From assembly GCA_016936155.1 (NCBI GenBank), contig JAFGPO010000105.1, forward strand, positions 1-43,582: DNA of 43,582 nucleotides, given 5' to 3'. The notes beneath the pieces are model-generated. The model made no database searches, was not told the origin of the DNA, and saw only the letters and a program-made list of their open reading frames with translations. Positions 39,935 through 43,582 of this stretch are shown here, piece by piece. Made by a program: the position numbers and the translations under genes. Numbering within the stretch: position 1 is the first letter of the stretch; the number at the start of each line of letters is the position of its first letter. The DNA is from Caldifarciminota bacterium. Lineage in GTDB: Bacteria > Hydrothermota > Tepidihabitantia > SM23-42.

Positions 39935-41065
39935 TTGAAAGTTCATGAGTATCAGGCAAAGGAGATCTTCGGGAAATACGGCATACCGATCCCAAAAGGG
40001 AAGGTCGCGAAGAGTGTTGATGAGGTTATCACGGTTTCCAAGGAGGTCGGGATTCCGTGCGTGATCAAATCCCAGGTGCATGTGGGTGGACGTGGCAAAG
40101 CAGGCGGTATTAAGATCGCGAAAAATGATCAGGAAGTGAAAGAATACGCCCAGAAGATCATTGGTATGGATATAAAGGGCCTCACCGTGAAAAAGGTGCT
40201 GGTGGCGAATGCCATCGACATCGCGAGTGAAGCGTATCTAGGCATCATCAATGACCGCACCGCGCAAAAGACCGTAGTCATGGCGTGCAAGGAAGGCGGC
40301 GTTGAGATCGAAGTGGTCGCAAAGCAGAACCCTGACGCGATCTACAAAGTGTATGCAGACCCGCTCGTTGGATTGCTCCCGCACAAAGCGCGGGAGGTTG
40401 GTTTTTTCCTTTACGATGATCCGAAACACGCTTTTGCATGTGCTTCGATCACCGAGAAACTGTACAAGTTGTTCATTGAACTGGATTCATCGCTTGCCGA
40501 GATCAACCCGCTGGTCGTGACCATGGATGGCGATCTAATCGCCCTGGATGCAAAGCTGAATTTTGATGACAACGGGCTCTATCGTCACCCTGAGGTTGAG
40601 ACGCTGCGCGACCGCGAGAGCGAGGATGTGAATGAACTGCTTGCGCGCGAGCAGGATCTCTCGTACGTCAGCCTTTCCGGCAATATCGGGTGTGTTGTCA
40701 ATGGGGCGGGACTTGCCATGGCGACCATGGATCTGGTCAAGCATTTTGGCGGCGAGCCGGCGAATTTCCTCGATATCGGCGGGTCGTCATCACCAGAAAA
40801 AGTGAAGAATGCATTGAGCATTCTGCTCAAAGATCAAAATGTGAAAGTGATCCTGTTCAATATATTCGGCGGTATAACACGCTGTGATGATGTCGCGAAC
40901 GGCGTTTTACAGGCGAAAAAGGAATTGAACATTAAACAACCGATCGTTGCACGACTCACTGGTACGAACGAAGAAAAAGCAATGGAAATATTAAAAGAAG
41001 CCGGCCTTATCTTTGCGCAAACAATGGATGAAGGCGCGAAGAAAGCGATCGAACTGCTGAAATAA
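39935..41065 (+). CDS. sucC: Succinyl-CoA synthetase (ADP/GDP-forming), beta subunit
   Basis: 376 residues. The ATP-grasp domain begins with KVHEYQAKEIFGKYGIPIPK and has KSQVHVGGRGKAGGIK, and the CoA-ligase domain has GNIGCVVNGAGLAMATMD, then FLDIGG and FNIFGGITRCD. With SucD it makes ATP (or GTP) from succinyl-CoA, the energy-yielding end of amino-acid oxidation. The TTG start is supported by AAGGAGG ending five bases upstream; no ATG or GTG occurs nearby in frame before it. SucD follows 11 bp later. Confidence 0.95.
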   Translation: MKVHEYQAKEIFGKYGIPIPKGKVAKSVDEVITVSKEVGIPCVIKSQVHVGGRGKAGGIKIAKNDQEVKEYAQKIIGMDIKGLTVKKVLVANAIDIASEAYLGIINDRTAQKTVVMACKEGGVEIEVVAKQNPDAIYKVYADPLVGLLPHKAREVGFFLYDDPKHAFACASITEKLYKLFIELDSSLAEINPLVVTMDGDLIALDAKLNFDDNGLYRHPEVETLRDRESEDVNELLAREQDLSYVSLSGNIGCVVNGAGLAMATMDLVKHFGGEPANFLDIGGSSSPEKVKNALSILLKDQNVKVILFNIFGGITRCDDVANGVLQAKKELNIKQPIVARLTGTNEEKAMEILKEAGLIFAQTMDEGAKKAIELLK

Positions 41066-41076
41066 GGAGTATTGAA

Positions 41077-41946
41077 ATGAGTATTTTAGTGAATAATGAT
41101 ACAAAAGTGGTCGTGCAGGGCATTACTGGACGGGATGGCAGCTTTCATACCAGCCAGATGATCAAGTACGGAACCAAGGTCGTGGCCGGCGTTACTCCTG
41201 GTAAAGGCGGTCAGAAACTGGAAAATGTACCGGTATTCAATTCAGTTGAGCAGGCGGTGAAGAAAACCGGTGCGAATACTTCGATCCTCTTTGTCCCGGC
41301 AAAATTCTCAGTCGGTGCGGTTTATGAGGCGATCGATGCCGGGATCAAGATTATCGTGTGTATTTCTGAGGGTATTCCGACGATCGATATGATCAAGATC
41401 ATGGCGTACTTGAAGGATAAGGACTGTCGCTTGATCGGTCCGAATTCACCGGGTCTGGTATCCCCTGGGCAGGCGAAAGTAGGGATTCTTCCCGGGAATA
41501 TTTTCAAACCTGGTAAAGTAGGGGTAATATCAAGAAGTGGCACACTCACTTATGAAATCGTTGATCATATCACGAAAATCGGTCTTGGCCAATCGACCTG
41601 TATTGGCATAGGCGGCGACCCGGTTATTGGGACAAGGTTTATTGATTGCCTCGAGCTTTTTAACAAAGACAATGCTACTGAAGGGGTGGTTGTGGTCGGA
41701 GAGATCGGGGGACGCGACGAACAGGATGCTGCTCAATGGGTTAAAAAGAACATGAAGAAGCCGGTATTCGGATTCATCGCCGGTAAAACCGCTCCAGCAG
41801 ACAAACGCATGGGTCATGCAGGCGCGATTATATCCGGGACCGCAGGTACAGCGGCCGAGAAAGTAAAGGTCTTCAATGAATGTGGCATAAAAGTCGGCGA
41901 GACGCCGGCGGAAGTCGCAGCGCTGGTTGCCAAAACGCTGAAATAG
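41077..41946 (+). CDS. sucD: Succinyl-CoA synthetase, alpha subunit
   Basis: 289 residues. The CoA-binding Rossmann fold (VQGITGRDGSFHT, GVTPGKGGQ) and the ligase domain are complete. The phosphorylated histidine is His247 in DKRMGHAGAIISG. GPNSPGLVSPGQAKVGI is also typical. AAGGAG lies eight bases before the ATG, which follows sucC by 11 bp. A strong intrinsic terminator lies 24 bp after the stop. Confidence 0.96.
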   Translation: MSILVNNDTKVVVQGITGRDGSFHTSQMIKYGTKVVAGVTPGKGGQKLENVPVFNSVEQAVKKTGANTSILFVPAKFSVGAVYEAIDAGIKIIVCISEGIPTIDMIKIMAYLKDKDCRLIGPNSPGLVSPGQAKVGILPGNIFKPGKVGVISRSGTLTYEIVDHITKIGLGQSTCIGIGGDPVIGTRFIDCLELFNKDNATEGVVVVGEIGGRDEQDAAQWVKKNMKKPVFGFIAGKTAPADKRMGHAGAIISGTAGTAAEKVKVFNECGIKVGETPAEVAALVAKTLK

Positions 41947-41970
41947 TATATCAATCTGAGTATCTTACCG

Positions 41971-42003
41971 CACACCCCAGTTCAATACTGGGGTGTGTTT
42001 TTT
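41971..42003 (+). terminator. Intrinsic terminator of sucCD
   Basis: CACACCCCAGT (41971-41981), loop TCAAT, ACTGGGGTGTG (41987-41997), then T6 (41998-42003). The 11-bp perfect GC-rich stem plus T-run is a textbook terminator on the plus strand. It also separates sucCD from the convergent aminomutase gene. Confidence 0.95.
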
Positions 42004-42013
42004 ATAAGATGTT

Positions 42014-43120
42014 CTATTTTATTACAGGAAAGTCGTCCAGCCAGCCACCGAGCGGGTCTACCTTGCGCCGGAAAAACCGGCTATTATTCTGTGGATCTTT
42101 TGCTTCGTGATATTTAAAGTAGATCTCCCTGCCCATGATTGCAAGGATCTCGATCTTACCAGTGCGGTGTGACATGACATAACGGAAGCGTTTACTGTAG
42201 CCGCTGCACTTTCTTTTTGCTTCTCTCATTATCTCTAATCCCCGAACGATCGGTACCTGGAAGCTATATTTTACCCGTTTGACCGGACGGCATTGAAAAA
42301 CGTAATAAGGAATAACCCCGATCCCGGCGAGCATATTCTGGAGATCCGCCATCGTGTCGGGATTATCGTTCACACCCTTGAGCAGGACCGTTTGATTGTT
42401 GACCGCGATGCTGCGCCGGATGAGTTTGTTCACGGCTCGAATGGATTTTTTCGTAAGTTCACGCGGGTGATTGAATTGTGTGCTTACATAGATTTTACGG
42501 CGCCGCAACGAGTAGTGCTGAAGCAGGGAGAGTAAATCTTCATCCTCAGAAATACGGTCCGGCGCCATGACCGGCGTTTTGCTGCCAAAACGGATGAATT
42601 TCAGATGAGGGATGACAACAAGTTTTTCCACGAAATTCTTAATGATATTCGTGGAAAGCGTAAAAGGATCACCGCCGCTGAGAAGAACGTTGTTGATCTC
42701 AGTATGTTGGGTGATATACTTCACCGCCTCATCGAATTTTTGGATGATTTCTTCGGTCGGCAGCCCAACCAGCCGTTTTCGAAAACAATAGCGGCAGTAT
42801 GCTGTACAGCGGTTCGTGGTCAGGATCAAGGCGGTCGGGGCATACTTGTGCTGGAGCCCAGGAAGAACTGTATTGGTTATCTCACCGCTTGGATCGTATG
42901 AACCGGAGAGGTCAAGTTCATCGATTGACGGAATGATCATCTTTTTTAAAGGATCGTGAGGATCGTTTTTATCAATGAGCGACATATAATATCTTGTTAT
43001 GCTCATCGGGTGATGTTCGATCGCACGTTTGATCTGGCGTTCTTCGCGCGGAGTAAGGGCGATGTATTTTCTTAATTGCTCGACTGTACGGATATTATGC
43101 CGTAATTCTTCACGCCACAT
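42014..43120 (-). CDS. kamA: Lysine 2,3-aminomutase-family radical SAM enzyme
   Basis: 368 residues from ATG 43120, five bases after AAAGGAGA; an upstream in-frame start at 43141 lies before that SD. TTNRCTAYCRYCFRKR holds the cluster cysteines C105, C109 and C112. LLSGGDPFTLS, RFGSKTPVMAPDRI and VLLKGVNDN are KamA motifs, and SHRTGKIEIL has the PLP-binding Lys. It lacks the long zinc-binding C-terminal tail of clostridial KamA, so lysine, glutamate or another beta-amino acid product is possible. Converts an alpha- to a beta-amino acid, as a fermentation or osmolyte step. Confidence 0.85.
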   Translation of the reverse strand: MWREELRHNIRTVEQLRKYIALTPREERQIKRAIEHHPMSITRYYMSLIDKNDPHDPLKKMIIPSIDELDLSGSYDPSGEITNTVLPGLQHKYAPTALILTTNRCTAYCRYCFRKRLVGLPTEEIIQKFDEAVKYITQHTEINNVLLSGGDPFTLSTNIIKNFVEKLVVIPHLKFIRFGSKTPVMAPDRISEDEDLLSLLQHYSLRRRKIYVSTQFNHPRELTKKSIRAVNKLIRRSIAVNNQTVLLKGVNDNPDTMADLQNMLAGIGVIPYYVFQCRPVKRVKYSFQVPIVRGLEIMREAKRKCSGYSKRFRYVMSHRTGKIEILAIMGREIYFKYHEAKDPQNNSRFFRRKVDPLGGWLDDFPVIK

Positions 43121-43213
43121 GCGATCTCCTTTCATGATCATTTTCTGTATAATAACCTTGATCCGTTACACCAGAACAACTGGGTAATACAGAAATTACG
43201 TATCTTTAATATA

Positions 43214-43242
43214 ACAATAATAGCTAAATTTGTGATTGTCAA
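43214..43242 (-). promoter_or_regulatory. Probable promoter of the aminomutase gene, TTGACA-17-TATTGT
   Basis: Minus strand: perfect -35 TTGACA (43242-43237), 17-bp spacer, -10 TATTGT (43219-43214, 4 of 6 consensus). The leader would be about 85 nt and contains the AAAGGAGA site. Confidence 0.5.
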
Positions 43243-43377
43243 CACGAAAGATCTGATGAACGTAATATTTCAAGGTACTTTAAGCTTGCAGACAGGGCAT
43301 TATAGGGCAATTCAAGGCACACAAACCAGGCACGAGAAGGCTACAAAGGCATTGCGGATTGCAAATTTCGAATTGCG

Positions 43378-43404
43378 GAGATTCTCCGCTTTGCTCAGAA
43401 TGAC
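43378..43404 (-). repeat. Dispersed 27-bp repeat, GTCATTCTGAG type (copy 2)
   Basis: Read on the minus strand it begins GTCATTCTGAGC and ends GGAGAATCTC; 24 of 27 bases match the copy at 1448-1474. Confidence 0.7.
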
Positions 43405-43514
43405 ATGAATTGTATGGAATTTGGTATTTAGTTATTGTAATTTGTTTAGTATTTCTCTGTAAAATAGCTTACATAGTTCCTAGTTCTTAGTGCTTAGTAA
43501 ATATTTAAAGGAAC

Positions 43515-43582
43515 TCGGGGCGGTGGGATTTGAACCCACGGCCTCATGGTCCCAAACCATGCGCGCTAAGCCGCTGCGCCAC
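43515..43582 (-). tRNA. tRNA-Pro (anticodon TGG), cut by the window edge
   Basis: Reading the minus strand: D arm, anticodon stem CATGG/CCATG with loop TTTGGGA (anticodon TGG), T arm and the 3' acceptor half CGCCCCG with discriminator A (43515). About six bases of the 5' acceptor arm lie outside the window. Differs from the CGG tRNA at 30411 in only four of the visible positions. Confidence 0.93.

Larger units (their letters stand above)
43142..43514. repeat. Gene-free stretch with the aminomutase promoter and dispersed repeats
   Basis: 373 bp without a credible gene. It has a promoter for the minus-strand aminomutase gene (43214-43242), AAGGC-rich units (about 43290-43355), a GTCATTCTGAG-type repeat in reverse (43378-43404) and AT-rich units like ATTTAGTTATTG and TTTGTTTAGTATTTC (about 43420-43505). 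Confidence 0.55.

Overview
The window reads as a contiguous piece of a Gram-negative (diderm) bacterial chromosome. The likely source is an anaerobic, poorly cultivated lineage of the FCB/WOR-3 (Stahlbacteria) kind. I infer this from the gene mix: PorV-like barrels, several FlgD-type Ig modules of the sort used as C-terminal sorting tails, a GWxTD-type protein, DUF2723 and DUF4388 proteins, and ferredoxin-dependent oxidoreductases. No marker gene here fixes the taxonomy. I see no phage, insertion sequence or CRISPR array.

Layout. 1-1.3 kb: tail of a surface protein, an isoaspartyl peptidase/asparaginase and a small zinc-ribbon protein. 1.7-4.5 kb (minus): a DUF4388 protein and a TPR/zinc membrane protein. 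4.6-7.2 kb: four-subunit 2-oxoacid:ferredoxin oxidoreductase. 7.3-14.8 kb: B12-type radical SAM protein, RNase G, transketolase, glutamate dehydrogenase and a PEGA protein. 14.8-20.4 kb (minus): DUF2723 membrane protein, PP-loop/NFACT protein, HIT protein and PurF. 20.8-29.4 kb: an envelope cluster made of an Ig/FlgD protein, a PorV-like barrel with a FlgD tail, a large TPR protein, TolQ/ExbB, two unequal ExbD proteins, TonB and a FlgD/OmpA-like protein. 29.7-32.1 kb: Pcm, tRNA-Pro, a Rossmann protein, acylphosphatase and Apt. 32.3-38.7 kb: GH57 branching enzyme, GWxTD-like protein, M55 D-aminopeptidase, GGDEF protein and HypD. 38.8-43.1 kb: PflA-type radical SAM enzyme, SucCD and a lysine 2,3-aminomutase-type enzyme. 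A second tRNA-Pro is cut by the right edge.

Metabolic reading. Isoaspartyl peptidase, D-aminopeptidase, glutamate dehydrogenase, 2-oxoacid:ferredoxin oxidoreductase, succinyl-CoA synthetase and an aminomutase together fit peptide or amino-acid fermentation with substrate-level ATP formation. This is inference; the oxidoreductase substrate is not settled by the sequence.

Regulatory reading. Near-consensus sigma-70-type promoters are easy to see. At several transcription units the -10 box lies only 5-8 nt before the start codon and no Shine-Dalgarno sequence is present, which predicts leaderless mRNAs. Other genes have strong AGGAGG sites. The intergenic regions carry several families of degenerate dispersed repeats, some of which run into gene ends.

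The strongest candidates for something new are the envelope cluster with an Asp/Cys-mismatched ExbD pair, the leaderless promoters, and the 21-bp-phased elements in the sucCD leader.
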